Part shown: in pieces, positions 26,460-35,044 of the stretch
How positions within the stretch are numbered: position 1 is the first letter of the stretch
How the letters are laid out: every line of letters starts with the position of its first letter
Source of the DNA: Oscillospiraceae bacterium
Lineage (GTDB): Bacteria > Bacillota > Clostridia > Oscillospirales > CAG-272
Length of the DNA stretch: 64,000 bases
Direction of reading: 5' to 3'
Assembly (NCBI GenBank): GCA_015065105.1
Contig: SVQZ01000008.1
Span: 1-64,000 of the forward strand
Made by a program: the position numbers and the translations under genes
Notes under the pieces: generated by a model
Database searches by the model: none
Seen by the model: the letters and a program-made list of their open reading frames with translations, nothing else
What the model was told of the DNA's origin: nothing

Positions 26460-27900
26460 TTCCTTTAATCTCGATCCTTTCTTTATCTGCTTCCTGTATG
26501 ATACTCGATTCGTTAAATTCTGATTTTGTGTTTCCTATGATCTCATAGGTTTCATGGCCCTTACCCAAAAATACCAGCAGGTCTCCTTTTTCTGCACTGT
26601 GAACTGCATATCGTATAGCCTGCCTTCTGTCTGCAATAACAAGATAACGGGCATCATTTTTAATACCGATCACTATATCCTTGATTATTGAGTAGGGCTC
26701 TTCCGTTCTCGGATTATCCGAGGTTATGATAGAAAAATCGGCGATCCTTGATGCAATTTCGCCCATCTGTGCCCTTTTACCTTTATCCCTGTCTCCTCCG
26801 CATCCGAAAACACAAACAAGACGGCTTCCCTCAGGCTTTATCTCCTTTAAAGCTAAAAGCGTATTCATCAAAGCATCGGGGGTATGGGCATAGTCGATAA
26901 AGGCATAGAACTCACCGCTTTTGATATCGACTCTTTCCATTCTGCCTTTAATGCCGCAAAAAGATTTCAAAGCCTTTTTGATGCTTATGCCGTCTATTCC
27001 GAGAAGACGGCAGCATGAGGCGGCCGCCAAAGCATTAGAAACGTTATATTCACCGATAAGCGGACTTTCTATATGAAAGATCTCACCTGTTGACAAAAGG
27101 TCAAATTCCTGCTTTTCAAAGCTTCTTTTTATTCGCTTGGCAATATAATCCGCATCCTCGCGGTATAAAGAATAGGAATAACTGTATTTGTTTATATTCT
27201 GTACAACGGTTGATGAATAAATATCGTCTATGTTGTACAGAGATATCCTCGAGCTTTCAAAAAGCTTGCCTTTGGCTTTTGCATAAGCATACATGCTTTT
27301 ATGAAAATCAAGATGATCGCGGGTAAGATTAGTGAATATCCCTATCTCATATTTCAAGGGAGAAAGCTTTTCTAATTCAAGTGCGTGTGAGGATGCTTCC
27401 ATAACCACGTATTCATATCCCTTATCCTTAAGCTCCTTTAAGCGCGGATAAAGCTCCCATGGGTCGGGAGTTGTAAGCGAGGCATTTAATGTTCCTATAA
27501 CGGCACTCTTTTTGCCTGCGCTTTCAAGAATACGACCTATCATTGCCGCAACGCTGCTCTTACCGTTTGTACCTGTGATTCCGATAAGCTTCATATCCTT
27601 ACAGGGATCGCAGCAAAGATTATTCCACAAAAAAGCCAAAGCCTTACGGGTTGAGCAGACACGGATATACGGAAAATCGCCCGAATAACTTTTATCCTCG
27701 ATTACTATAACAGCAGCACGGTTACCAATCGCTTCCTTTATATATCCGTGTCCATTCCTTTTTGTGCCATTCAGACAAACGAAGATATCTCCCTCGCCTG
27801 TCATTCTTGAATCTGTTTTAATACCTTCTATTTCAATATCGAAGCTTTCGATATTGGTCTCCGAGACGTCTATTCCGACAAAAAGCCCGGATAACTTCAT
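26440..27900 (-). CDS. murE: UDP-N-acetylmuramoyl-tripeptide synthetase MurE, meso-diaminopimelate type
   Basis: 486 residues. ATP loop GTNGKSS at 110-116, the THxSSHAL-type segment EASSHALEL, and the C-terminal DNPR motif (SDNPRTEEP) that recognises meso-diaminopimelate rather than lysine. The wall is therefore predicted to be DAP-type. Confidence 0.96.
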   Translation of the reverse strand: MKLSGLFVGIDVSETNIESFDIEIEGIKTDSRMTGEGDIFVCLNGTKRNGHGYIKEAIGNRAAVIVIEDKSYSGDFPYIRVCSTRKALAFLWNNLCCDPCKDMKLIGITGTNGKSSVAAMIGRILESAGKKSAVIGTLNASLTTPDPWELYPRLKELKDKGYEYVVMEASSHALELEKLSPLKYEIGIFTNLTRDHLDFHKSMYAYAKAKGKLFESSRISLYNIDDIYSSTVVQNINKYSYSYSLYREDADYIAKRIKRSFEKQEFDLLSTGEIFHIESPLIGEYNVSNALAAASCCRLLGIDGISIKKALKSFCGIKGRMERVDIKSGEFYAFIDYAHTPDALMNTLLALKEIKPEGSRLVCVFGCGGDRDKGKRAQMGEIASRIADFSIITSDNPRTEEPYSIIKDIVIGIKNDARYLVIADRRQAIRYAVHSAEKGDLLVFLGKGHETYEIIGNTKSEFNESSIIQEADKERIEIKGNEYYSC

Positions 27901-27948
27901 TATATCATCTCCGGATGTTAATATCTTTTAACATCCCTTCGATTTCAA

Positions 27949-30171
27949 CTATTCGGTACCGTCGAAGTGACGAACCGTTATGGTTATAACACTGCCGTAC
28001 TTGACACGTTCACCCGGAGCAACGCTCTGTGCCGTTACTCTTGAACCGCTCTGGTTTACAGCACCGTTATATTCAACGTTAAAGCCCTTTGAAACAAGAA
28101 CCGCATTTGCCTCCTGTGCGCCCATACCGATAACGTCGGGAACACTTACAAGATCATCTTCGGAGGAATCTGTAGTATAAAGAATGACCTTTGCGTTCAT
28201 TGCCTGAACTATAGAACCCGGAGCGGGAGTTTGTGACAATACTATTTCACCGTCACCGACTATTTCGCAGGCGATTCCTTTACCCTTTATTGCATCCTGC
28301 GCTTCCTTTACATCCCATCCTGAATAATCGGAGATAGCAACAGTGATCATTTCGCTGTCACCCGAACCATACTGCTTTTCTATACCGAGGGTAGGAAGTA
28401 TCTCCTCGAGCGTGTTCGCCACGTAAGGTGCGGCAACCACGCTGCCGTATCTCGAATCAAGCTGAGGTGAGTCAACCATTATGAGTATTGCGATCTGAGG
28501 ATCGTCTGCAGGAACATAAGCAACCGTTGATCCAACCACCTGGTCAGAATCGGTTACGTCTCGTTTCTGCGAGGTACCTGTTTTTGCCGCAATTTTATAA
28601 CCTGCAACATACGCGTTTTTCGCACCGCCGTCACCCGAAACACCCTCTTCGAGCACCTCGCTTATCTCGGCGCAAACACTGCTTGAAACGACCTGACGGA
28701 TACTTTCATCCTCGAATGAGCTTATAACGTTTCCGCTGTCGTCAACTATCTTACTTACAAGATGAGGGGTAACAAGATAACCGCCGTTGGCAACCGAGCA
28801 TATCGCTCTGAGATGCTGGATCGGAGTAACCTTGAAGGTCTGGCCGAAGGAATAAACAGCCAACGATACGTTTGAAAATGTTGAATATTCCTGATAAAGG
28901 CTCTGTCCCTCACCGGGAAGATCTACATACGTCTTCTGCGTATAGCCGAATGCCTTAAAGTAATTATAAAACTTTTCTTTACCTATCTTATCTGCAACCT
29001 GCATGAGAGTGGGGTTACAGGACTGCTGAAGTCCCACACGGTAGGTAACGGTTCCGTGACCCGAGACCTTATGACATTTTATAGGTTCGCTGTAGCCCTC
29101 TATTTTCATACCGCCCGTACAGGTATATGTTTCGGAGAAGTCCGTTACCTTTTCCTCGAGAGCCATAGCTGTGGTTATTACCTTGAAGGTGGATCCGGGC
29201 TCGTAAAGCTCGGTAACCGCTTTGTTCTTCCACATGGAATAAACAAGCTCCCAATAATACTTGTTGTAATCCTCGCTGTCCTTTACATACTCACTCGCTT
29301 CAAGCTTTGCCTGCGATTCCGCATCAAGCTTATAGGGATCGTTGAGATCGAAATTGGGGTAAACACCCATTCCGAGAACTCCGCCCGTATCAACGTCCAT
29401 TACGATTCCGCATACTCTTTCAAGAGGATTTCCGTCCTCATATGCCTGTTTGAGCTGCTCCTCAAGAACAGACTGTATTCTCGTATCAATTGTAGTTACA
29501 AGATTAGCACCGTTCTGTGCTTCTATGTAGCTGTCGTATTTATAGGGCATTCTGTTACCCTGTGCGTCTCTTGCGGTAATATATTTACCCGCAACACCTG
29601 TAAGCTCAGTATCATACTGAAGCTCAAGCCCGAGCTGACCGCCGTCGGTACCCACGTAGCCTATAACGTGGGATGCAAGAGATCCGTAAGGGTAATAACG
29701 CTTGGTATATGCTTCGTAATGTATCTGCTCATCGAGATCATATTCGTCTATCAGAGCAACTATCTTATTGTATTCTTCTTCACTGATATCCTTTTTAATG
29801 GTTTCGTCAGCTCTCTCAACCTTTGCAAGCTTTGCGATCACCGTGTCATACTCAACGTCAAGGATCGTCGAAAGCTGAGATGCAATGAGCGCCGCCTGGG
29901 TATTATCCTCCACGTCTCTGGGGGAAACGAATATTCTCCAAGTCGTTTCATTGGTAGCAAGCTGCACCATATTACTGTCATAGATGATGCCTCGGTTCGC
30001 AAGTACGTCGGTTTCCCTTTCAACGTTACCGATTACGTTGGACTCGTATTTTTCATGATTTATAACCTGTAAAGCAAAGAGACGGATAACGATTATCATC
30101 CATAAAACCATGAAGAGAATTATCAAAGCGAGAGTTCTTGTGGGAATTCTTCTGTTGGATTTCATTTGCAT
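27949..30171 (-). CDS. SpoVD/FtsI-type penicillin-binding protein with two PASTA domains
   Basis: 740 residues. N-terminal membrane helix (about 13-35), pedestal domain starting NRGIIYDSN, transpeptidase with the SxxK serine in EPGSTFKVIT, SCN as the second motif (QQSCNPTLMQ) and KTGT as the third, followed by two PASTA domains (about 610-735) ending in VRHFDGTE. Class B PBP that crosslinks septal or spore peptidoglycan with the SEDS protein. Vegetative FtsI versus sporulation SpoVD is unresolved; only one such gene is in the cluster. Confidence 0.93.
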   Translation of the reverse strand: MQMKSNRRIPTRTLALIILFMVLWMIIVIRLFALQVINHEKYESNVIGNVERETDVLANRGIIYDSNMVQLATNETTWRIFVSPRDVEDNTQAALIASQLSTILDVEYDTVIAKLAKVERADETIKKDISEEEYNKIVALIDEYDLDEQIHYEAYTKRYYPYGSLASHVIGYVGTDGGQLGLELQYDTELTGVAGKYITARDAQGNRMPYKYDSYIEAQNGANLVTTIDTRIQSVLEEQLKQAYEDGNPLERVCGIVMDVDTGGVLGMGVYPNFDLNDPYKLDAESQAKLEASEYVKDSEDYNKYYWELVYSMWKNKAVTELYEPGSTFKVITTAMALEEKVTDFSETYTCTGGMKIEGYSEPIKCHKVSGHGTVTYRVGLQQSCNPTLMQVADKIGKEKFYNYFKAFGYTQKTYVDLPGEGQSLYQEYSTFSNVSLAVYSFGQTFKVTPIQHLRAICSVANGGYLVTPHLVSKIVDDSGNVISSFEDESIRQVVSSSVCAEISEVLEEGVSGDGGAKNAYVAGYKIAAKTGTSQKRDVTDSDQVVGSTVAYVPADDPQIAILIMVDSPQLDSRYGSVVAAPYVANTLEEILPTLGIEKQYGSGDSEMITVAISDYSGWDVKEAQDAIKGKGIACEIVGDGEIVLSQTPAPGSIVQAMNAKVILYTTDSSEDDLVSVPDVIGMGAQEANAVLVSKGFNVEYNGAVNQSGSRVTAQSVAPGERVKYGSVITITVRHFDGTE

Positions 30172-30282
30172 ATTCCCTTTTCCCGCCTTTCTTTAAAACT
30201 TCAAAATAACAGAACATGAGAGTGCGCCAAAATAACGGCAAATTTCACTCTCAATGCTGCACAATATAATTTTATTTGAGGT

Positions 30283-30885
30283 TTACTCCATATATTCCCA
30301 AAGACCCTGGAAATTATAAGCAATGGCACTCATGACACTCGAAACAACAGTCATATCCTCTCCGGGCTCTGTTTCAACAACCTCTATTTTATCTTCCTGA
30401 TCAAGTGAAATATGCTTTTTTGTAAGCTGGTCGGATTTCACCATACCAAGCTCGTTTGCCTTTTCCTCGATCATAAGCATATCGTTTTTCTCTTCAAGAG
30501 AAAGCTCGAGCTCCTTACGCTCTTCGATCAGGTCGGATAGCTCCCCTTTAAGGGAAGCTACCTCGATCGTGTACTCGTTTATCTGAACATAGCTCAATAC
30601 GGTGAACATGAGCAGAAGAGTACAAATGGTTACTATAACAACAGCACCGATAGGGAAAGGTCTCGACGATTTTGTTTTAACAGTCGTTACCTTTTCCTGT
30701 TTTACGCTGAGCATAGGCATTAAATTTCTGAGGACCGTACCTGTCTTTCTGAGAACAAGCTCCTTGGAAAGAACGGTCTGCTTTTTCTTTGCAGGCATCT
30801 TTTTAGATACAGGTCTCTTTGCACTATGACCTTTTTGCATAGTCGGCTTATTCATATTTCTCTGATTACGTCCGTTATCGGTCAT
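30283..30885 (-). CDS. ftsL: FtsL-like divisome protein
   Basis: 200 residues. Long basic cytoplasmic leader (about 1-70), one membrane helix (about 76-97, IGAVVIVTICTLLLMFTVL), then an extracytoplasmic coiled coil (SLKGELSDLIEERKELELSLEEKNDMLMIEEKANELGM). The coiled coil ending in ANELGM is typical of FtsL/DivIC. Position between rsmH and the PBP is the standard ftsL slot. Confidence 0.85.
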   Translation of the reverse strand: MTDNGRNQRNMNKPTMQKGHSAKRPVSKKMPAKKKQTVLSKELVLRKTGTVLRNLMPMLSVKQEKVTTVKTKSSRPFPIGAVVIVTICTLLLMFTVLSYVQINEYTIEVASLKGELSDLIEERKELELSLEEKNDMLMIEEKANELGMVKSDQLTKKHISLDQEDKIEVVETEPGEDMTVVSSVMSAIAYNFQGLWEYME

Positions 30886-30902
30886 AGCTTTGCATCCTTT
30901 AC

Positions 30903-31823
30903 TTAAATTTTCTCAAAAACACGGAGCTTTGCGCTCTTTGATCTTGAATTTTCCTCTAATTCCTTTTTGGAAGGAAGTATGGGCTTTCTTGTTATTACCC
31001 TTCCCTTCGGTTTATTACCGCAAACACAAACGGGAAAGTCGGGCGGACAGGTGCATCCCCTTGAAAGGTCCGCAAAAGTCTGCTTTACTATTCTGTCTTC
31101 AAGAGAGTGGAAGGTTATAACCACTATTCTGCCGCCGGGATTCATCATATCCGCAGCATTTCTTATCGTAGGCTCGATTATATCAAGCTCGCGGTTGACC
31201 TCGATCCTTAATGCCTGAAAGGTTCTCTTTTCGGCATGGTGCTCTCTTTGTGCCGCAGGTATCGACCTTTCAACGATCTCTACCAGCTCACCCGTTGTTT
31301 CGATAGGCTTTACTTCCCTCGTTTCAACGATGTTACGGGCGATCTTATAAGCAAATCTCTCCTCGCCCCAATCTCGAAGAACTCTTGTAAGCTCTTCCAC
31401 ACTGTATTCATTTATCAGCTTTCTGCAATCGAACTGCGCATCGCGGTTCATCCTCATATCAAGAGGTGCATCATGCATATAAGAAAATCCTCGTTCGGGT
31501 GTGTCGAGTTGATAAGACGAAATACCCAGGTCAAGTAGTATTCCGTCTATCAACTGACAGGATAGAAAGAACTTGAGATTTTCGAAATTGTCTTTTATAA
31601 ACTCGACCCTGTCCATAAAGGGCTCGAGACGTTTTTTCGCAGCCGCTATGGCATCCGAATCCTGATCAACACAGTAAAGCTTACCTGTTGTGAGTCTCGA
31701 CGCTATCTCATAGCTGTGACCGCCGCCCCCCGCTGTTGCATCAACATAAACACCGTCGGGCTTGATATTCAATGACTCGACAGCTTCGCCGAGCATAACC
31801 GAATAATGCTTGAACTCCGCCAT
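30903..31823 (-). CDS. rsmH: 16S rRNA (cytosine-1402-N4)-methyltransferase RsmH
   Basis: 306 residues. SAM motif DATAGGGGHS (28-37), DLGISSYQLD, RGFSYMHDAPLDMRM, and the C-terminal VITFHSLEDRIVK. It starts two bases after the mraZ stop. Confidence 0.97.
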   Translation of the reverse strand: MAEFKHYSVMLGEAVESLNIKPDGVYVDATAGGGGHSYEIASRLTTGKLYCVDQDSDAIAAAKKRLEPFMDRVEFIKDNFENLKFFLSCQLIDGILLDLGISSYQLDTPERGFSYMHDAPLDMRMNRDAQFDCRKLINEYSVEELTRVLRDWGEERFAYKIARNIVETREVKPIETTGELVEIVERSIPAAQREHHAEKRTFQALRIEVNRELDIIEPTIRNAADMMNPGGRIVVITFHSLEDRIVKQTFADLSRGCTCPPDFPVCVCGNKPKGRVITRKPILPSKKELEENSRSKSAKLRVFEKI

Positions 31824-31824
31824 A

Positions 31825-32256
31825 TTAAAGTCCTATTTCGCGGAGAGTTGCCATAAGGTCTTCAGTATTTTCATCCTCATCCTGTGCCGCATAGTTTGCA
31901 TCGCTCCATATTTCCGCGTGCTTACCTACACCGAGAACAACAACGTTCTTTTCAAGCTCAGCGTATTCACAGAGCTTCTGAGGAATAAGAATACGGCCAT
32001 TCGAATCGGTCTGCAGAATGGTGAGAGAGGAATAAACCTTTCTGAATACCGCAGAGGCGGTTACCTTGGGAAGAGATTCAAGCTTTTCTTCAAACTTTTC
32101 CCACTCTGTTTCGGGATACAGATTAATACACTTTCCGGAAAGGCTCTTTACAAGTATGATGTTCTCGCCCATGTATTCTCTGACTTTAGCGGGAAGAAAC
32201 ATTCTGTTTTTCTTATCGATACTATGTTCGTAGGTACCGAATATCATATTTTTCAT
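31825..32256 (-). CDS. mraZ: transcriptional regulator MraZ
   Basis: 143 residues with two SpoVT/AbrB-like halves (GTYEHSIDKKNRMFLPAKVRE and DSNGRILIPQKLCEYA). Family knowledge: an oligomeric ring that binds repeated boxes in its own promoter and represses or tunes the dcw operon. GGAGG precedes the ATG by 9 bases. Candidate boxes lie upstream (32402-32447). Confidence 0.96.
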   Translation of the reverse strand: MKNMIFGTYEHSIDKKNRMFLPAKVREYMGENIILVKSLSGKCINLYPETEWEKFEEKLESLPKVTASAVFRKVYSSLTILQTDSNGRILIPQKLCEYAELEKNVVVLGVGKHAEIWSDANYAAQDEDENTEDLMATLREIGL

Positions 32257-32450
32257 CCTTGAGCCCTCCTTTCAGTATAGTTTTTCACCCAAATCAAGAG
32301 TTTTAATGACAAAATTCTATAGTTTTGCCGTTTTTACGGTCAGCAATATGCAGAAAGTGCGACTTTTTTCGCATTTTTCTGCATCCAAGGTGAACTTCAG
32401 CGCCACAAACATGGCACTTTAAGCCACAATAAAACATTTTTACCCACCGG
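32257..32450 (-). other. long structured 5' leader of the dcw operon
   Basis: About 195 untranslated bases separate the promoter from mraZ. They contain a long hairpin (32349-32362 with 32369-32383, nearly continuous pairing, loop of six) and a small CCGT/ACGG hairpin near 32330. No terminator T run is obvious after the hairpin. Regulatory role is inference. Confidence 0.5.
32402..32447 (-). promoter_or_regulatory. four MraZ-type boxes at helical spacing
   Basis: Minus strand: GTGGG (32443-32447), GTGGC (32423-32427), GTGCC (32413-32417) and GTGGC (32402-32406), spaced 20, 10 and 11 bases, on one face of the helix just downstream of the -10. This fits the short direct repeats bound by MraZ rings. 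Confidence 0.65.
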
Positions 32451-32457
32451 TAAATCA

Positions 32458-32486
32458 ATTATAAAGCATAACTTTAAATTTTTCAA
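32458..32486 (-). promoter_or_regulatory. promoter of mraZ / dcw operon
   Basis: Minus strand: TTGAAA (32481-32486), 17-base spacer, TATAAT (32458-32463). Confidence 0.82.
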
Positions 32487-32620
32487 GACATATTTATTAT
32501 TTTTATATATAGATAAAGGAAAAAAATATTTTCGCAGAACATCCGTTCTTCGCGCGTTCTTTTTGCCGCGAACAGCAAACATGACACTATCTTTCCCTTT
32601 CTTTGAAGTGTAACAGAAAA

Positions 32621-32642
32621 GAAAAAAGAGCCTTACGGCTCT
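32621..32642 (-). terminator. orphan leftward terminator upstream of the dcw promoter
   Basis: AGAGCC-TTAC-GGCTCT (32627-32632 with 32637-32642) then TTTTTT on the minus strand. No leftward gene lies immediately to its right; it may insulate the dcw promoter from antisense transcription. The rest of 32487-32721 holds nothing else I recognise. Confidence 0.7.
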
Positions 32643-32721
32643 ATCTAAATATTATCATTATTTAAGGTATGCTGTCAATAGAAGCAGATCTTTGTTCACA
32701 GATGTAATTTATGGAAGCCCC

Positions 32722-32750
32722 TTTACATTACGTATATCTCGTTGTATAAT
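32722..32750 (+). promoter_or_regulatory. promoter of the DUF523 gene
   Basis: TTTACA (32722-32727), 17-base spacer, TATAAT (32745-32750). Confidence 0.85.
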
Positions 32751-32773
32751 TAAACAGTAAAGGAGCGGTTATA

Positions 32774-33226
32774 ATGAATATTCTTATCAGCGCCTGTCTT
32801 ATCGGATGCAAATGCAGATATGACGGCAAGGACAAAAACACCATTGATACCAACGAATTAAAAAAGCATTTCAACCTCTTCCCTGTTTGTCCCGAGGTAG
32901 ATGGAGGACTAAGCGTCCCGAGAGCTCCGGCTGAGATAAAGGGATCAAAAGTAATAAATACAGAGGGCAGAGACGTTACCGAAGAATATACCAAAGGAGC
33001 GATGGCGGCGTTAAAAACAGCAAAGGAGAACGGCTGTACGGCGGCGCTTCTCAAGGCAAGAAGTCCCTCCTGCGGTAAAGGAGAAATATATGACGGAAGC
33101 TTTTCAAAAACCTTAACTAAAGGCAACGGGATATTGGTTCGAATGTTATCAGATGAAGGAATTGCGGTATATACAGAAAATGAGATAGATGAATTGATAA
33201 AACAGAAAACCGAAGGCAACTTATAG
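32774..33226 (+). CDS. DUF523 family protein
   Basis: 150 residues. Begins MNILISACLIGCKCRYDG and contains FPVCPEVDGGLSVPR and KARSPSCGKGEIYDG, the DUF523 hallmark with conserved Cys residues that could bind metal or form a thiol site. Function not established to my knowledge. Monocistronic, with AAAGGAG before the ATG, own promoter and terminator. Confidence 0.9.
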   Translation: MNILISACLIGCKCRYDGKDKNTIDTNELKKHFNLFPVCPEVDGGLSVPRAPAEIKGSKVINTEGRDVTEEYTKGAMAALKTAKENGCTAALLKARSPSCGKGEIYDGSFSKTLTKGNGILVRMLSDEGIAVYTENEIDELIKQKTEGNL

Positions 33227-33237
33227 CCTTCGGTTTT
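33206..33237. terminator. bidirectional terminator
   Basis: 12-bp stem (33206-33217 with 33226-33237), eight-base loop, overlapping the DUF523 stop; also serves the leftward sugar transferase gene. Confidence 0.82.
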
Positions 33238-33276
33238 AATTTTGATTATCGATCACAGAACAGAAGGATCGGGATA

Positions 33277-34659
33277 TTACACCGTTTGTTTTTCCTTTTT
33301 CTCCACGGAACCGGATGCCGTAACCTGACCCTCTGCAACACCCTCTGTGCTTTCGGGAACGAACAGTATCTTGACGGTTGCAAAGATAAGTGAAAGATCG
33401 GTCAAGAAGCTGGGCTTGGATATGTACATAAGGTCCATTCTAAGCTTATCTATAGGTGTGGTATTATATTTACCATATACCTGTGCATAACCTGTGAGTC
33501 CTGCTTTCGCCTGAAGCCGCAAACGGAATTCGGGAAGCTCCTCCTCATACTGCGCCGCAATTTCGGGACGTTCGGGACGGGGGCCGACAACGCTCATGCT
33601 TCCGCCGAGTATATTGAAGAGCTGGGGAAACTCATCTATTCTGAACTTTCTGATTATCCTGCCGATAGGAGTAACTCTGCTATCCTTTGTGCCTGTTGAA
33701 AGACGCGCAACACCGTCCTTTTCAGCATCAACACGCATAGATCTGAATTTAAGAACGTTAAATTCCTTACCGTCCTTGGTAAGGCGCTTCTGCTTATAGA
33801 AAACAGGGCCCCAATCGCAGAGTTTTATTGCAATTGCCGTTATGATCATTATAGGGGATACAAGGATCAGAACAGCCAGGCTGCTTACGATATCAAATAA
33901 ACGTTTGATAAAAAGATATTCAGGGGAGGGATTGTACCTTTCGGTACGAAGCATGGGAAGATGTAATATATGTCTTTGCTTTGCCGCACTTACGAGAACG
34001 TCTCCGACAAGAGGGATCATATATACCTGTATATCATTTGCAATACAGTATTTCAGTATATCGTTACGGTTTGAGCTGGAAACACCGCTTAAGAATACCG
34101 TTTCCATTCCCTTAATGCATTCTATATTATCAAGACATTCATCATCCTTGATAACAAGCTCGACCTTGAATCTTTTCTGAAGACCGTATTCACTGATCAA
34201 ATGCTCAAAGCCTTCGCGTGAATCATAGATAACAGCAGATCTTCTGGGGGGGAGAATTGCGAAATAAAGCTTGTGGGCTATTACACACCAAAGCACCGAT
34301 GTTATTATCTGAGCTCCGAAAACAATAAGCATTGGGTATATATGGGGGAAATCGGGAATAACGAGCCATACTACGATAAACATCACCGCATCGCTTATGG
34401 CTGCCGAAAGGACCTGGCTGAATATCATTTCGGATATCCTGCTCGCGGAAATCATAAATGCATCGTAAACTCTGGTGAACATTATGTATAAGAACATAAA
34501 TAAACAGACAAGCACTATCTCGCCTCTGATACCCAGCGCCTTGTGTGCACCGCAATTGGTATAATGTAAAAACCAAGCTAAAGCAAAAGCGGCAGTTATC
34601 AATAGTATATTTATTACTTTAACAGAACGAACACCTATACTGTATTTCAACCTTTTCAA
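33277..34659 (-). CDS. polyprenyl-phosphate hexose-1-phosphate transferase (polyisoprenyl-phosphate sugar transferase)
   Basis: 460 residues. Four N-terminal membrane helices, a Rossmann-like central domain (about 120-240), then the bacterial sugar transferase domain: YLFIKRLFDIVSSLAVL, membrane dip, RLTKDGKEFNVLKFRSMR, RKFRIDEFPQLFNILGG and SVVGPRPERPE. Puts the first sugar phosphate on undecaprenyl phosphate to start a surface polymer. No other polymer genes are adjacent; the sugar cannot be predicted. Long PglC/WbaP-type architecture. Confidence 0.92.
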   Translation of the reverse strand: MKRLKYSIGVRSVKVINILLITAAFALAWFLHYTNCGAHKALGIRGEIVLVCLFMFLYIMFTRVYDAFMISASRISEMIFSQVLSAAISDAVMFIVVWLVIPDFPHIYPMLIVFGAQIITSVLWCVIAHKLYFAILPPRRSAVIYDSREGFEHLISEYGLQKRFKVELVIKDDECLDNIECIKGMETVFLSGVSSSNRNDILKYCIANDIQVYMIPLVGDVLVSAAKQRHILHLPMLRTERYNPSPEYLFIKRLFDIVSSLAVLILVSPIMIITAIAIKLCDWGPVFYKQKRLTKDGKEFNVLKFRSMRVDAEKDGVARLSTGTKDSRVTPIGRIIRKFRIDEFPQLFNILGGSMSVVGPRPERPEIAAQYEEELPEFRLRLQAKAGLTGYAQVYGKYNTTPIDKLRMDLMYISKPSFLTDLSLIFATVKILFVPESTEGVAEGQVTASGSVEKKEKQTV

Positions 34660-34726
34660 TGCTTATACCCCTATTCTGTTTAATAATTAAAATGTAGTTT
34701 TATAACAAAAAACACATCATAATTAT

Positions 34727-34755
34727 AGTTTACATATATTTTTTGTTATTGTCAA
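34727..34755 (-). promoter_or_regulatory. possible promoter of the sugar transferase gene
   Basis: Minus strand: TTGACA (34750-34755), 17-base spacer, TAAACT (34727-34732). The -10 is weak. Confidence 0.55.
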
Positions 34756-34834
34756 GTGCAAAATAACGGTTGCAGGTAAATATTTTGACAAAAAACTCTG
34801 TTTTTTAAAGAAATCTCTGCTTTATAAAAACAGA

Positions 34835-35044
34835 CTATTCAATGCTTTTCACCTCATATCCTGCTTCCGTTACAGCATTCACCAAAGCTTCGTTTGTAAC
34901 CGGATCTGCCGCAATAACTGTTGCTGTTTTAGCTTCAAGGTCAACGCTTACGCTTTCAGTACCTTCTACTGCCGCCAATGCCTTTTCAACGTGAGCCTTG
35001 CAATGCATACACATCATACCTTCAATTTTAAGAACCTTTTCCAT
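34835..35044 (-). CDS. copZ: possible internally initiated CopZ-like copper chaperone
   Basis: Inside copA, in the same frame, AAGGAG (35053-35058) lies 8 bases before an ATG at 35042-35044. Initiation there would give a complete 69-residue protein beginning MEKVLKIEGMMCMHC, the normal length and start of CopZ chaperones, which hand copper to CopA or CsoR. Either copA and copZ fused by loss of a stop codon and the old site remains, or both products are made. Independent translation is inference. Confidence 0.45.
   Translation of the reverse strand: MEKVLKIEGMMCMHCKAHVEKALAAVEGTESVSVDLEAKTATVIAADPVTNEALVNAVTEAGYEVKSIE

Noticed and set aside
29056..30072. 338-codon plus-strand frame opposite the PBP gene
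   Set aside because: Antisense to the well-supported SpoVD/FtsI gene; no ribosome site or recognisable domain.
32728..33219. Leftward frame opposite DUF523 that could explain the orphan terminator
   Set aside because: DUF523 on the plus strand has clear family motifs, promoter and ribosome site; the antisense frame has none.
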